This document shows positions 26,347 through 34,653 of a stretch of DNA of 64,000 nt, piece by piece (the stretch's first letter is position 1; every line of letters starts with the position of its first letter). Origin of the DNA: Mycolicibacterium goodii (GTDB lineage: Bacteria > Actinomycetota > Actinomycetes > Mycobacteriales > Mycobacteriaceae); assembly GCF_022370755.2 (NCBI RefSeq), contig NZ_CP092364.2, positions 2,976,001 to 3,040,000 of the forward strand, read 5' to 3'. The translations under genes were made by a program, and so were the position numbers. A model generated the notes under the pieces. It made no database searches. It had not been told where the DNA came from and saw nothing but the letters and a program-made list of their open reading frames with translations.

Positions 26347-28337
26347 TCCAAGAATCCCCTGCGCGCGTCCCCAGGCGCCGACTGGCGCCGCACGGCCTTG
26401 AGCCGCTCAGAGGAGTTGAGCTGCCATGGCACCGAGGTCACCATAACGTTCGGCATGAACAACAACCGGCCTTTGAGACGCAGTGCACTCTGATTGTGCA
26501 GGATCTGCTCCCACCAGTGCCCGACGACGTACTCCGGGATGAACACCGTGACCACGGTGCGTGGCGACTCCTTGGTGATGCGTTTGACGTAATCGAGCAC
26601 CGGCCGGGTGATCTCCCGATACGGCGACGCGATCACCTTGAGCGGCACGGCCACATCGCTGTCCTCCCATTCGTGCACCAGTGCACGGGTCTCGGCGTCG
26701 TCGACGCTGACCGTGATCGCCTCCAGCACGTCGGGCCGGGTCGCGCGCGCGTAGGCCAGCGCGCGTTTGGTGGGCAGGTGCAGCTTGGACACCAGTACCA
26801 CCGCGTGGTTGCGGCTGGGCAGGACGATGTCGTCCTCGCCGTCGGCCCCCGTCTCCAGCTCTTGCGCCACCGTGTCGTAGTGCCGGTGGATCAACTTCAT
26901 CAGCACGAACAACGCGCTCATGGCCAGGATCGCGATCCACGCTCCTGCGACGAACTTCGTCACCACCACGACCACCAGCACCGCGCCCGTGGCGGTGAGA
27001 CCCACGGCGTTGATCGCGCGCGACCGCATCATGTGCCGCCGGATCGCCGGATCGGTCTCGGTGCGCAGCAGCCGGGTCCAATGTCGCACCATGCCGATCT
27101 GGCTGAGGGTGAACGACACGAACACGCCGACGATGTAGAGCTGGATCAGCGATGTCACCTCGGCCTGGAACGCGACGACGAACGCGATCGCGGCCAGCGC
27201 CAGGAACAGGATGCCGTTGGAGAACGCCAACCGGTCACCACGCGTGTGCAGCTGCCGCGGCAGGAAACGATCCTGGGCCAGAATCGAACCCAGCACCGGG
27301 AAGCCGTTGAACGCGGTGTTGGCCGCCAGACACAGGATCAGCGCGGTCACGCCGGCGATCAGATACAGGCCGATCGGGAAGTTGTGGAAGACGGCATCGG
27401 CGAGCTGGGCGATGAGCGTCTTCTGGTGGTAGTCCTCCGGGGCGCCGATGAGCTGTACGTTCGGATGCTCGGCGATCTGCACTCCGGTCGCCTTGGCCAG
27501 CAAGATGATTCCCAGGAACAACGTGACCGAGATCACGCCGAGCAGCAGCAGCGTTGTCGCCGCGTTGCGGGATTTGGGCTTACGGAAGGCGGGCACACCG
27601 TTGCTGATGGCCTCGACACCGGTCAGCGCCGCCGACCCGGACGAGAACGCCCGCGCCACGAGGAACACCAGGGCGAAGCCGAGCACCTCGCCGTGCTCGG
27701 ACCGCATGTGGAAATCGGCCGACTCGGCGCGCAACGAATGGTCCAGGACGTAGATCTGGAACAGGCCCCAGCCCAACATGATGAACATGCCGACCATGAA
27801 CAGGTAGGTGGGAATCGCGAATGCCACGCCGGATTCCCGGATTCCGCGCAGGTTCATCGCGGCCAGCAGCAGGATCGCGACCACGGCGAACAACACCTTG
27901 TGGTGCGCCACGAACGGTATCGCCGAGCCGATGTTGGACATGGCCGACGACATCGACACCGCGACCGTGAGCACATAATCGACCAGCAGTGCGCTGGCCA
28001 CGGTCAGCCCGGCGGTCGGCCCCAGGTTGGTGGTCACCACCTCGTAGTCACCACCACCCGAGGGGTAGGCGTGCACGTTCTGCCGGTAGCTGGCGATCAC
28101 GATCAGCATGACACCGGCGACGGCGAGCCCGATCCACGGCGTCATGGAGTACGCGGTGAGCCCGGCCACCGACAGCACCAGGAAGATCTCCTCCGGTGCG
28201 TAGGCGACCGAGGACAGCGCGTCGGAGGCGAAGACCGGGAGCGCGATCCGCTTGGGCAGCAGCGTGTGGGACAGCTTGTCGCTGCGGAACGGCCGCCCGA
28301 GGACCAGTCGGCGCGCTGCGGTCGAAAGCTTGGACAC
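26343..28337 (-). CDS. KimA-like APC-superfamily permease (putative K+ importer)
   Basis: About 664 residues. A 12-helix APC core (about 35-500) starts with 'FASDALSSVAYAPEEIFLVL' and includes 'NVHAYPSGGGDYEVV'. A cytosolic domain of about 150 residues follows with 'VVLVSKLHLPTKRALAYARA', 'PLKVIASPYREITRPVLDYV' and 'HWWEQILHNQSALRLKGRL', the layout I associate with the KimA/YdaO potassium transporters rather than amino-acid permeases. It is divergent from two TrkA-type RCK proteins with a 106-bp spacer, strongly suggesting potassium transport (inference). The leaderless GTG at 28337 is used. Confidence 0.8.
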   Translation of the reverse strand: MSKLSTAARRLVLGRPFRSDKLSHTLLPKRIALPVFASDALSSVAYAPEEIFLVLSVAGLTAYSMTPWIGLAVAGVMLIVIASYRQNVHAYPSGGGDYEVVTTNLGPTAGLTVASALLVDYVLTVAVSMSSAMSNIGSAIPFVAHHKVLFAVVAILLLAAMNLRGIRESGVAFAIPTYLFMVGMFIMLGWGLFQIYVLDHSLRAESADFHMRSEHGEVLGFALVFLVARAFSSGSAALTGVEAISNGVPAFRKPKSRNAATTLLLLGVISVTLFLGIILLAKATGVQIAEHPNVQLIGAPEDYHQKTLIAQLADAVFHNFPIGLYLIAGVTALILCLAANTAFNGFPVLGSILAQDRFLPRQLHTRGDRLAFSNGILFLALAAIAFVVAFQAEVTSLIQLYIVGVFVSFTLSQIGMVRHWTRLLRTETDPAIRRHMMRSRAINAVGLTATGAVLVVVVVTKFVAGAWIAILAMSALFVLMKLIHRHYDTVAQELETGADGEDDIVLPSRNHAVVLVSKLHLPTKRALAYARATRPDVLEAITVSVDDAETRALVHEWEDSDVAVPLKVIASPYREITRPVLDYVKRITKESPRTVVTVFIPEYVVGHWWEQILHNQSALRLKGRLLFMPNVMVTSVPWQLNSSERLKAVRRQSAPGDARRGFLE

Positions 28338-28345
28338 GAGTGCCA

Positions 28346-28351
28346 AGGGTA
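28346..28351 (-). promoter_or_regulatory. -10 element, leaderless KimA-like gene
   Basis: On the minus strand TACCCT ends 8 nt before the GTG at 28337. Confidence 0.45.
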
Positions 28352-28408
28352 AGCCTGAAGGCAAACGACCGTGAGCAAGCTGTAGCGTTCCGGGTGCACG
28401 GGTTGCGA

Positions 28409-28414
28409 TAGCGT
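28409..28414 (+). promoter_or_regulatory. Possible ceoB -10 element
   Basis: TAGCGT lies 29 nt before the ceoB GTG; a second TAGCGT is at 28383-28388. The ceoB Shine-Dalgarno is AAAGGA at 28431-28436. Confidence 0.35.
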
Positions 28415-28443
28415 CGTCTTTCTGCCGCCGAAAGGATGCTCTG

Positions 28444-29118
28444 GTGCGTGTAGTTGTCATGGGATGTGGCCGCGTCGGCGCATCCCTCGCCGACAGCCTG
28501 GCCCGGATCGGCCACGAGGTCGCGGTCATCGACCGCGACGCCACCGCGTTCCACCGGCTCTCACCCGACTTCCCGGGCGAGCGCATCCTCGGTATGGGCT
28601 TCGACCGCGACGTGCTGATGCGGGCCGGGATCGAGGAGGCAGGGGCGTTCGCGGCGGTCTCCTCGGGCGACAACTCGAACATCATCTCCGCGCGCGTGGC
28701 GCGCGAGACCTTCGGTGTGCGACGCGTGGTGGCGCGGATCTACGACGCCAAACGCGCGGCGGTGTACGAGCGCCTCGGCATCCCGACCGTGGCGACCGTG
28801 CCGTGGACCACGGATCGGCTGCTCAACGTCCTCACCCGCGAGACCGAGACCACCAAGTGGCGTGACCCCACCGGCAGCGTCGGCGTCGCCGAACTCGATA
28901 TGCACGAGAACTGGGCGGGCCGCCGGGTCACCGATCTGGAGGCCGCGACCGGCGGACGCGTGGCTTTCATGATCCGGTTCGGCAACGGCCATCTGCCCGA
29001 CGCCAAGACCGTCATCCAGGCCGGTGACCAGGTGTACCTGGCCGCGGTGTCCGGGCACATCGCCGAGGCGCTGGCCATCGCGGCGCTGCCGCCCTCAGAG
29101 GACCTGGATTCCGAATGA
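28444..29118 (+). CDS. ceoB: TrkA-type RCK potassium-transport regulator CeoB
   Basis: A protein of 224 residues. The Rossmann RCK_N domain begins 'MRVVVMGCGRVGASLADSLA' and includes the acidic strand end 'VAVIDRDATAF' for NAD(H) or ATP binding. An RCK_C domain follows at about 140-215 ('GRRVTDLEAATGGRVAFMIR'). A single RCK unit must pair with another to gate a transporter; ceoC is 49 bp downstream. A good Shine-Dalgarno precedes the GTG. No TrkH/KtrB membrane subunit is in the window. Confidence 0.9.
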   Translation: MRVVVMGCGRVGASLADSLARIGHEVAVIDRDATAFHRLSPDFPGERILGMGFDRDVLMRAGIEEAGAFAAVSSGDNSNIISARVARETFGVRRVVARIYDAKRAAVYERLGIPTVATVPWTTDRLLNVLTRETETTKWRDPTGSVGVAELDMHENWAGRRVTDLEAATGGRVAFMIRFGNGHLPDAKTVIQAGDQVYLAAVSGHIAEALAIAALPPSEDLDSE

Positions 29119-29167
29119 GCCGTTCCATGAGTCGTTCTCACGATGTTTCCGAGGAGGTGCGCCGCCG

Positions 29168-29836
29168 ATGAAGGTCGCCATCGCCGGAGCCGGTGCGGTC
29201 GGGCGGTCGATCGCCCGCGAACTGCTCGAAAGCAACCACGAGGTGACGCTCGTGGAGCGCAATCTCGACCACATCGACGTCGACGCCATCCCGGCCGCGC
29301 ACTGGCGCCTCGGCGATGCGTGCGAGATCACCGTCCTGGAATCGGTGCGCCTGGAAGAGTTCGACGTCGTGATCGCGGCGACCGGTGACGACAAGGTGAA
29401 CGTGGTGGTCAGCCTCCTCGCCAAGACCGAGTTCGCGGTGCCCAGGGTGGTGGCCCGCGTGAACGACCCGCGCAACGAATGGCTCTTCGACGAGAACTGG
29501 GGTGTGGACGTCGCGGTGTCGACCCCGCGCATGCTTGCATCCCTGGTCGAGGAGGCCGTTGCCGTGGGCGATCTGGTGCGGTTGATGGAATTTCGCAAGG
29601 GGCAGGCGAATCTCGTCGAGATCACCCTGCCCGACGACACGCCGTGGGGCGGAAAACCGGTCAAGCGCCTCGAACTTCCGCGCGACGCCACGCTCGTGAC
29701 GATCCTGCGCGGGCCGCGCGTGATCGTGCCGGAGGCCGACGAACCACTCGAAGGCGGCGACGAACTGCTGTTCGTCGCGACCACCGAGGTCGAGGACGAG
29801 CTGCTGGAGGTGCTGCTGCGGCGCGGGCGGCGTTAA
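29168..29836 (+). CDS. ceoC: TrkA-type RCK potassium-transport regulator CeoC
   Basis: A protein of 222 residues with the same RCK_N plus RCK_C layout as ceoB: 'MKVAIAGAGAVGRSIARELL', 'VTLVERNLDHIDVDA', 'DVVIAATGDDKVNVVVSLLA' and a C-terminal 'GDELLFVATTEVEDELLEVL'. The ATG at 29168 has a strong Shine-Dalgarno (GAGGAGGTG, 29151-29159). It probably forms a hetero-oligomeric gating ring with CeoB. It ends 4 bp before the start of the stop codon region of the convergent DUF3159 gene (overlap of 4 bp at 29833-29836). Confidence 0.9.
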   Translation: MKVAIAGAGAVGRSIARELLESNHEVTLVERNLDHIDVDAIPAAHWRLGDACEITVLESVRLEEFDVVIAATGDDKVNVVVSLLAKTEFAVPRVVARVNDPRNEWLFDENWGVDVAVSTPRMLASLVEEAVAVGDLVRLMEFRKGQANLVEITLPDDTPWGGKPVKRLELPRDATLVTILRGPRVIVPEADEPLEGGDELLFVATTEVEDELLEVLLRRGRR

Positions 29837-30528
29837 CCCGGCTGCGGTTCGGCGCCCTGAGCGCCCTGATGCTCGCGCACGGCGCGCTGCGCGCTGCGGA
29901 TGGCCAGGTAGGTCACGAGCGCCGCGATGGCCGTCAACGGCCATCCCATCGCGATGCGGGCGACCCCGAGCCACGTCGTCTCGTCGGCGTCGTAGAGGTG
30001 GTTCTGGACGACGAACCGGGATGCGAACACGACGGCCCACGTGATCGTGGCGATGTCGAAGGCCAGCACCGCTTTCCGCACATCACGCCACGCCCGGTCG
30101 TGGGTGTTCACCCAGCCCCACACGAATCCGACCGCCGGTCTGCGGATCAGCACCGAGATGCCGAACACCACCGCCCAGATCAGCGACGACCAGATACCAA
30201 GCAGGAAATAGCCTTTCGACTCCCCCACCAGGTACGCGACCAACGCACTGACGCCGACGGCGAAGAAACCCGAGATCGCCGGCTGCAGCGAGTCGCGGCG
30301 GACCAGCCGCCAGATCAGGATCAGCGTCGCGATGCCCAGGGCTGCGGCGATGGCGGCCTTGAGCCCGAAAAGCGATGAAACGGGGACGAATACGACGACC
30401 GGCACAGACGAATAGATGAGGCCGCTGATCCCGCCCATCTGGTCGAGGACGGCACGCGCGCCACGCGCACGGGGCACTTCCGACTCGCCCGCGGATTCTG
30501 GGAGTGGGCTGTTCTCGGCCTGGGTCAC
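29833..30528 (-). CDS. DUF3159 membrane protein
   Basis: A protein of 231 residues with about five to six hydrophobic helices and the family pattern 'GRKAVLAFDIATITWAVVFA'-like stretch near the C-terminus (here 'RKAVLAFDIATITWAVVFAS'). An acidic N-terminus ends in 'VLDQMGGISGLIYSSVPVVV'. It matches Rv2693c by position. The function is unknown. The GTG start at 30528 overlaps the upstream OB-fold gene stop by 4 bp, so the two are translationally coupled. Confidence 0.8.
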   Translation of the reverse strand: MTQAENSPLPESAGESEVPRARGARAVLDQMGGISGLIYSSVPVVVFVPVSSLFGLKAAIAAALGIATLILIWRLVRRDSLQPAISGFFAVGVSALVAYLVGESKGYFLLGIWSSLIWAVVFGISVLIRRPAVGFVWGWVNTHDRAWRDVRKAVLAFDIATITWAVVFASRFVVQNHLYDADETTWLGVARIAMGWPLTAIAALVTYLAIRSAQRAVREHQGAQGAEPQPG

Positions 30529-30896
30529 TTCTGAATTTCGTAGAGCGGGTTGTACATCGCCTTCGCGCCGTTCTCCAGCTTGCCGATACGACCGTGCACC
30601 CGCAGCGTACGGCCCTGTTCGATGCCGGGGATACGACGTTGTCCGAGCCACACCAACATCACCGTGTCGGTGCCGTCGAACAACTCGGCTTTGACACCAC
30701 CAGAACACGCCTTCGTGCTGCACTCGACGCTGCGCAGGGTCCCGACCATGGTCACTTCCTGGCCGCGCTGGCAGTCGATCGCCTTCTGTGCGCCGGTGGT
30801 GGCCGCTTCTTCACTGAGCTCTTCTACGTCGAGCTGTTCGGGGTCTTCTGTCAGGCGTCGAGTAAGCCGGCGTAGATACCGTTCGGCCGTAGCCAT
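30525..30896 (-). CDS. OB-fold nucleic-acid-binding protein
   Basis: A protein of 123 residues. A short helical start ('MATAERYLRRLTRRLTEDPE') leads into an OB fold ('GQEVTMVGTLRSVEC', 'VMLVWLGQRRIPGIEQGRTL', 'RVHGRIGKL'). It is the Rv2694c type, widespread in actinobacteria beside DUF3159. The ATG at 30896 has a strong Shine-Dalgarno (AGGAGAGG). It probably binds single-stranded DNA or RNA; the role is unproven. Confidence 0.82.
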   Translation of the reverse strand: MATAERYLRRLTRRLTEDPEQLDVEELSEEAATTGAQKAIDCQRGQEVTMVGTLRSVECSTKACSGGVKAELFDGTDTVMLVWLGQRRIPGIEQGRTLRVHGRIGKLENGAKAMYNPLYEIQK

Positions 30897-31031
30897 GGCC
30901 TCTCCTGACTTCTCGCGGATCCACCTTGGATCTCTCCCAACCAACCGCCACGGTAACCCTCTTGTTCTCCGATTGCCACGTCGGGTGGGGTCGCCACGCC
31001 GTGCGTGTCGGCCGACAGGCACGATCGTGTG

Positions 31032-31730
31032 ATGAGCGTCATCCTGCGTGACATCACGACAGTTCTGCTGCCCGGTACGGGTTCCGACGACGACTACGTC
31101 TATCGCGCGTTCTCGACCGCTTTGCACGAGGTCGGCGCCCACCTGGTGACGCCTCCCCCACAACCCGGCCGGCTCATCGCGGGATACCTCGACGCGCTCG
31201 ACAACGCCGCGCGGTCGGGCCCCGTCGCGGTGGGCGGTGTCTCGATCGGCGCCGTGGTGGCCCTGAGATGGGCTCTGGACCATCCGCGCGCGGCGACGGC
31301 GGTGCTGGCCGCGCTGCCGCCGTGGATGGGCTCACCCCACGATGCGCCCGCGGCATTGCTGGCCCGTCAGTCGGCCCATTCGTTGCGCCGCAACGGGTTG
31401 GGCGCGACCGTCGCCGAGATGCGCCGCAACAGTCCGGCGTGGCTGGCCGACGAGCTGGCCCGCTCCTGGTCGGGTCAGTGGCCGGCGCTGCCGGAGACCA
31501 TGGACGAGGCGGCCGCCTATCCCGCACCGGAATGCGCGGAGCTGGAACGGCTCACCGTGCCGATGGGCGTGGCGGTCGCGACCGACGACCCGGTACATCC
31601 GGCAGAGGTGGGGTACGCATGGGTCGCCGCGGCTCCCCGGGCGGCGTTGCGCACCGTCACGCTGGAACAGATGGGCGCCGACACCGGCTCGCTCGGCGCG
31701 GCGTGTGTGGCCGCACTCGGCGACGTCTGA
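31032..31730 (+). CDS. Alpha/beta-hydrolase
   Basis: A protein of 232 residues. The nucleophile elbow is 'VAVGGVSIGAVVALRWALDH' (Gly-Val-Ser-Ile-Gly, Ser near residue 69). Other triad members are less clear: an Asp in 'ATDDPVHPAE' and a His in the same loop. It resembles Rv2695 by position. The substrate is unknown. It is divergent from the OB-fold gene and convergent with DUF3710. The ATG at 31032 is preferred over a GTG at 31005. Confidence 0.75.
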   Translation: MSVILRDITTVLLPGTGSDDDYVYRAFSTALHEVGAHLVTPPPQPGRLIAGYLDALDNAARSGPVAVGGVSIGAVVALRWALDHPRAATAVLAALPPWMGSPHDAPAALLARQSAHSLRRNGLGATVAEMRRNSPAWLADELARSWSGQWPALPETMDEAAAYPAPECAELERLTVPMGVAVATDDPVHPAEVGYAWVAAAPRAALRTVTLEQMGADTGSLGAACVAALGDV

Positions 31731-31756
31731 GCGATCTCCGCCCGAACGGCGGCGAG

Positions 31757-32548
31757 TCAGCCGCCGGTGATGGTGCGCAGTTGCTGCATCGCCGAACCCT
31801 GAGCGCTGCGCCGTGCCACCGGCTCGGGCGGCTGGGGTTGCGCCTGCGGGGCGTCCTGCGGGGCGGTCTGGTTCTGCTGCGCGGCGGCCTGGGCGGCGGC
31901 ACGCAGCTGGGCGGCCATCGGTTCGGGCAGCTGGATCGGCAACGGGGTGCGCACCGGCATCGGCGTGTCGCCACGGCGGATCACGGCGTCGGTCAACGCC
32001 GCCCTGGCCTCCTCGGCGAGAGCGTCGACGGTCTCCGGTGCGCCGTTGACCACGCAGCGCACCATCCAGCGATAGCCGTCGACGCCGATGAACCGTACGA
32101 CGCCGCCGTTTCCGGTCCCGACCACCTCGCGACCCCACGGCCCGTCCTGCACACTGACCGACGTGGCGTCCTTCCGCAGCGATTCGGCCAGTTCGGACGC
32201 CACCTCGCGCCACAGGCCCGCGCTCTTCGGCGCGGCGTAGGCCGCGATGGTGAACCGCCCGTTGGGCGTGACGACCCACACCGCACTGGGGGCGCCTGCC
32301 TCGTTGAGCTCGACCTGGACCTGCCCGCCGTCGGGCATCGGGATCAGCACCGAACCCAGGTCCAACCGGCCCTGCGCCGCGACGGCGGGGTCGTCGAAGT
32401 CCTCGATGTCGAACGGGCCCTGCAGGTCTTCGTCCGGCTGCTCGTCGGCCGCGGTCGTCTCAACCGGCACCGCCTGCGCCGCCACGGGCTCGTCGCCGGT
32501 CCGCTTACTCTTCGCTGCGCTCTTGTTGCGCTTTCCGAATGCCATCAC
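31757..32548 (-). CDS. DUF3710 protein
   Basis: A protein of 263 residues. A Lys/Ala-rich start and an acidic linker precede a conserved domain with '[20 protein letters not shown]', '[20 protein letters not shown]' and '[20 protein letters not shown]'. The C-terminus is a Pro/Gln/Ala-rich tail. It matches actinobacterial DUF3710 (Rv2696c). The function is unknown, but its start overlaps the dut stop by 4 bp and this pairing is conserved. Confidence 0.8.
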   Translation of the reverse strand: MMAFGKRNKSAAKSKRTGDEPVAAQAVPVETTAADEQPDEDLQGPFDIEDFDDPAVAAQGRLDLGSVLIPMPDGGQVQVELNEAGAPSAVWVVTPNGRFTIAAYAAPKSAGLWREVASELAESLRKDATSVSVQDGPWGREVVGTGNGGVVRFIGVDGYRWMVRCVVNGAPETVDALAEEARAALTDAVIRRGDTPMPVRTPLPIQLPEPMAAQLRAAAQAAAQQNQTAPQDAPQAQPQPPEPVARRSAQGSAMQQLRTITGG

Positions 32549-33009
32549 AAACTCGCATGTCCGCCAGAGGAACCGTGGCCACCGTCGCCACGGGTTGTGT
32601 CCGCCAGGCCGGCCTCGTCGAACGAGGTCACCTCGACCAACTCGGGTAGTTCCACCCGCTGCACAAGCAGCTGGGCGATCCGATCGCCGCGGTGGATCAC
32701 GATCGGCGTCTGGGGATCCAGGTTGATCAGCGACACCTTGATCTCACCGCGGTAGCCGGCGTCGATCGTCCCCGGGCTGTTGACGATCGAAAGCCCCACC
32801 CGCGCAGCCAGACCCGACCGCGGGTGCACGAGGCCCACCATTCCGTGCGGAATGGCGACCGCGATACCGGTCGACACCAGGGCCCGCTGCCCGGGAGCGA
32901 GTTCGACGTTCTCCGCGCTGTAGAGGTCGACGCCGGCGTCACCGTCGTGCGCCCGCGTGGGCATCGGAAGCTCGCGGTCCAATCGGACGACCGCCAGAGA
33001 GGTGGACAC
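32545..33009 (-). CDS. dut: dUTP pyrophosphatase
   Basis: A protein of 154 residues, identical in length to the M. tuberculosis enzyme. It hydrolyses dUTP to dUMP and pyrophosphate as a trimer. The five motifs are present, including '[17 protein letters not shown]', '[20 protein letters not shown]', '[18 protein letters not shown]', '[14 protein letters not shown]' and the C-terminal '[12 protein letters not shown]' that closes over the active site. The leaderless GTG at 33009 is used. First gene of a dut-DUF3710 operon. Confidence 0.96.
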   Translation of the reverse strand: MSTSLAVVRLDRELPMPTRAHDGDAGVDLYSAENVELAPGQRALVSTGIAVAIPHGMVGLVHPRSGLAARVGLSIVNSPGTIDAGYRGEIKVSLINLDPQTPIVIHRGDRIAQLLVQRVELPELVEVTSFDEAGLADTTRGDGGHGSSGGHASL

Positions 33010-33017
33010 GACGTCAC

Positions 33018-33027
33018 AGATTACTCT
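33018..33027. promoter_or_regulatory. Overlapping back-to-back -10 elements of dut and DUF3093 gene
   Basis: The sequence AGATTACTCT holds TAATCT on the minus strand (33023-33018, 8 nt before the dut GTG) and TACTCT on the plus strand (33022-33027, 7 nt before the GTG at 33035). The two hexamers share bases 33022-33023. Confidence 0.6.
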
Positions 33028-33034
33028 GAGCCGC

Positions 33035-33514
33035 GTGTCGGACACGCGCGCAACCACCCAAACCACGCGGTATCGCGAACGGTTGTGGGTGCCTTGGTGG
33101 TGGACGCCGATCGCCGCGGGACTGGCGGCCCTGATCGCCTTCGAGGTGGTCATGGGGGTGCCGAGCATCCCGGCCTGGGTTCCCTATGCCGTGCTGCTGC
33201 CGGTGGCCGGGGCGGTGCTGCTGTGGTTCAGCAAGACCGAGGTCAGGGTGGTGAGCACGCTCGACGGCGAGACCGAATTGTGGGTGAATGCCGCGCATCT
33301 GCCGAAATCGGTGATCGCCCGCTCCGCCGAGGTCCCGCGATCGGCGAAGTCAGCGGCGCTGGGACGTCAGCTCGATCCGGCGGCGTATGTCGTGCACCGC
33401 GCATGGGTGGGCCCCATGATTCTCGTTGTTCTCGACGACCCGGACGACCCCACCCCGTACTGGCTGGTCAGCACCCGTCACCCGGATCGTCTGCTGGCAG
33501 CGTTGAACGCCTGA
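33035..33514 (+). CDS. DUF3093 membrane protein
   Basis: A protein of 159 residues with two hydrophobic helices in the first third ('[18 protein letters not shown]', '[18 protein letters not shown]') and a soluble C-terminal domain ending '[19 protein letters not shown]'. It matches actinobacterial DUF3093 (Rv2698). The function is unknown. The GTG at 33035 is leaderless and 25 bp from the divergent dut start. Confidence 0.82.
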   Translation: MSDTRATTQTTRYRERLWVPWWWTPIAAGLAALIAFEVVMGVPSIPAWVPYAVLLPVAGAVLLWFSKTEVRVVSTLDGETELWVNAAHLPKSVIARSAEVPRSAKSAALGRQLDPAAYVVHRAWVGPMILVVLDDPDDPTPYWLVSTRHPDRLLAALNA

Positions 33515-33534
33515 TCGGCTCTGCCGGGCAGCGC

Positions 33535-33837
33535 TCAGGCCGCGCAGTCGGTGCAGATCATCACGCCGTTCTTCTCACTGGCCAGACGGCTGCGATGGTG
33601 CACGAGGAAGCAGCTGGAGCACGTGAACTCGTCCGCCTGTTTCGGGACGACCCGGACCGAGAGTTCCTCGCCGGAGAGATCGGCTCCCGGGAGCTCGAAG
33701 GACTCGGCGGTCTCCGCCTCGTCGACGTCCACCACAGCGGACTGGGCCTCGTTGCGCCGCGCTTTCAGTTCGTCGAGCGAATCCTCGGAAACGTCGTCAG
33801 CCTCTGTGCGCCGCGGGGCGTCGTAGTCGGTAGCCAT
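33535..33837 (-). CDS. DUF4193 small zinc-ribbon-like protein
   Basis: A protein of 100 residues, mostly acidic and probably disordered for the first 70, then a C-terminal 'FTCSSCFLVHHRSRLA' and 'VMICTDCAA' giving two CxxC pairs for one zinc. It is the Rv2699c type, conserved and short in actinobacteria. The function is unknown. The ATG at 33837 has a strong Shine-Dalgarno. It is divergent from cei. Confidence 0.85.
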   Translation of the reverse strand: MATDYDAPRRTEADDVSEDSLDELKARRNEAQSAVVDVDEAETAESFELPGADLSGEELSVRVVPKQADEFTCSSCFLVHHRSRLASEKNGVMICTDCAA

Positions 33838-33990
33838 CGTCTGTGTCCCCTCCCTTACCTTGCAGCAGAGCTTTGTACCAGCGTCGAACGCATTCCCCAA
33901 ATGATTCGTGCCCGTATTGCCACACGTTGCAGTGTGATTTACATCACACCACTGTCCGAGCTCGCGCGCCACTCCCGGCGACCATGGCTT

Positions 33991-33996
33991 TAGAGT
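33991..33996 (+). promoter_or_regulatory. -10 element, leaderless cei
   Basis: TAGAGT ends 6 nt before the GTG at 34003. Confidence 0.5.
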
Positions 33997-34002
33997 GTCG
34001 GA

Positions 34003-34653
34003 GTGGTCGCGCAAATCACCGAGGGCACAGCCTTCGACCGTCACGGTCGCCCTTTTCGTCGCCGCAATTACGTACCCGGCGCCGTGCTGATCGCCGCACT
34101 CGCCGTGGTGACGTTGACGGTCTGGGTGATGGCGCTCAATCAACCCATGGACGTGCGGCAGGCGCTGGAGTGCAACGATCCACCGCCCGCCAGCGATCCG
34201 GCCACGCCGAAACTGGGCAAACAAGTGGCGACTTCTGACATGACAGACGTCACCCCGGCCCCGCTCGCCGAGACCAAGATCCGGGTGCTCAACGCGAGCG
34301 GCCAGGGCGGCCAGGCCGGCGAGATCGCCAGCGAGTTGCGCGACCTCGGGTTCACCCAACCCGAGGCCGCCAACGATCCGATCTACTCCAGCACCCGGCT
34401 GCAGTGTCAGGGCCAGATCCGGTTCGGGCCGACCGGCCGCGCGGCCGCGGCCGCGGTGTGGCTGGTGGCGCCGTGCACCGAGCTCTTCGAAGACGAAAGG
34501 CCGGATGCGACAGTGGATCTGGCGTTGGGCACCGAGTTCACCGAGCTCAGCAGCAGCGACGACATCAAGGCCGTCCTGGCGAGTCTGCGTCCCGACGCCA
34601 CCCAGCCGGCGGACTCGGCACTGCTGTCAAAGATCCATACCGGCGCCTGCTAG
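34003..34653 (+). CDS. cei: Cei, LytR C-terminal-domain envelope integrity protein
   Basis: A protein of 216 residues. A cytoplasmic start, one membrane helix ('VPGAVLIAALAVVTLTVWVM', about 24-43) and an extracytoplasmic LytR_C domain ('ETKIRVLNASGQGGQAGEIA', 'LRDLGFTQPEAANDP'). M. tuberculosis Rv2700 (Cei) is linked to cell-envelope integrity and virulence. LytR_C domains usually accompany LCP ligases that attach arabinogalactan; here it is stand-alone. The last 27 bp overlap the convergent suhB gene. Confidence 0.88.
   Translation: MVAQITEGTAFDRHGRPFRRRNYVPGAVLIAALAVVTLTVWVMALNQPMDVRQALECNDPPPASDPATPKLGKQVATSDMTDVTPAPLAETKIRVLNASGQGGQAGEIASELRDLGFTQPEAANDPIYSSTRLQCQGQIRFGPTGRAAAAAVWLVAPCTELFEDERPDATVDLALGTEFTELSSSDDIKAVLASLRPDATQPADSALLSKIHTGAC

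Noticed and set aside
26496..28352. 618-codon open frame antisense to the KimA-like permease
   Set aside because: Shadow frame; the membrane protein on the minus strand has clear helices and motifs.
28338..28443. Cyclic-di-AMP (ydaO-type) riboswitch upstream of the KimA-like gene
   Set aside because: The spacer is only 106 bp and the gene appears leaderless, leaving no room for the riboswitch on that transcript.
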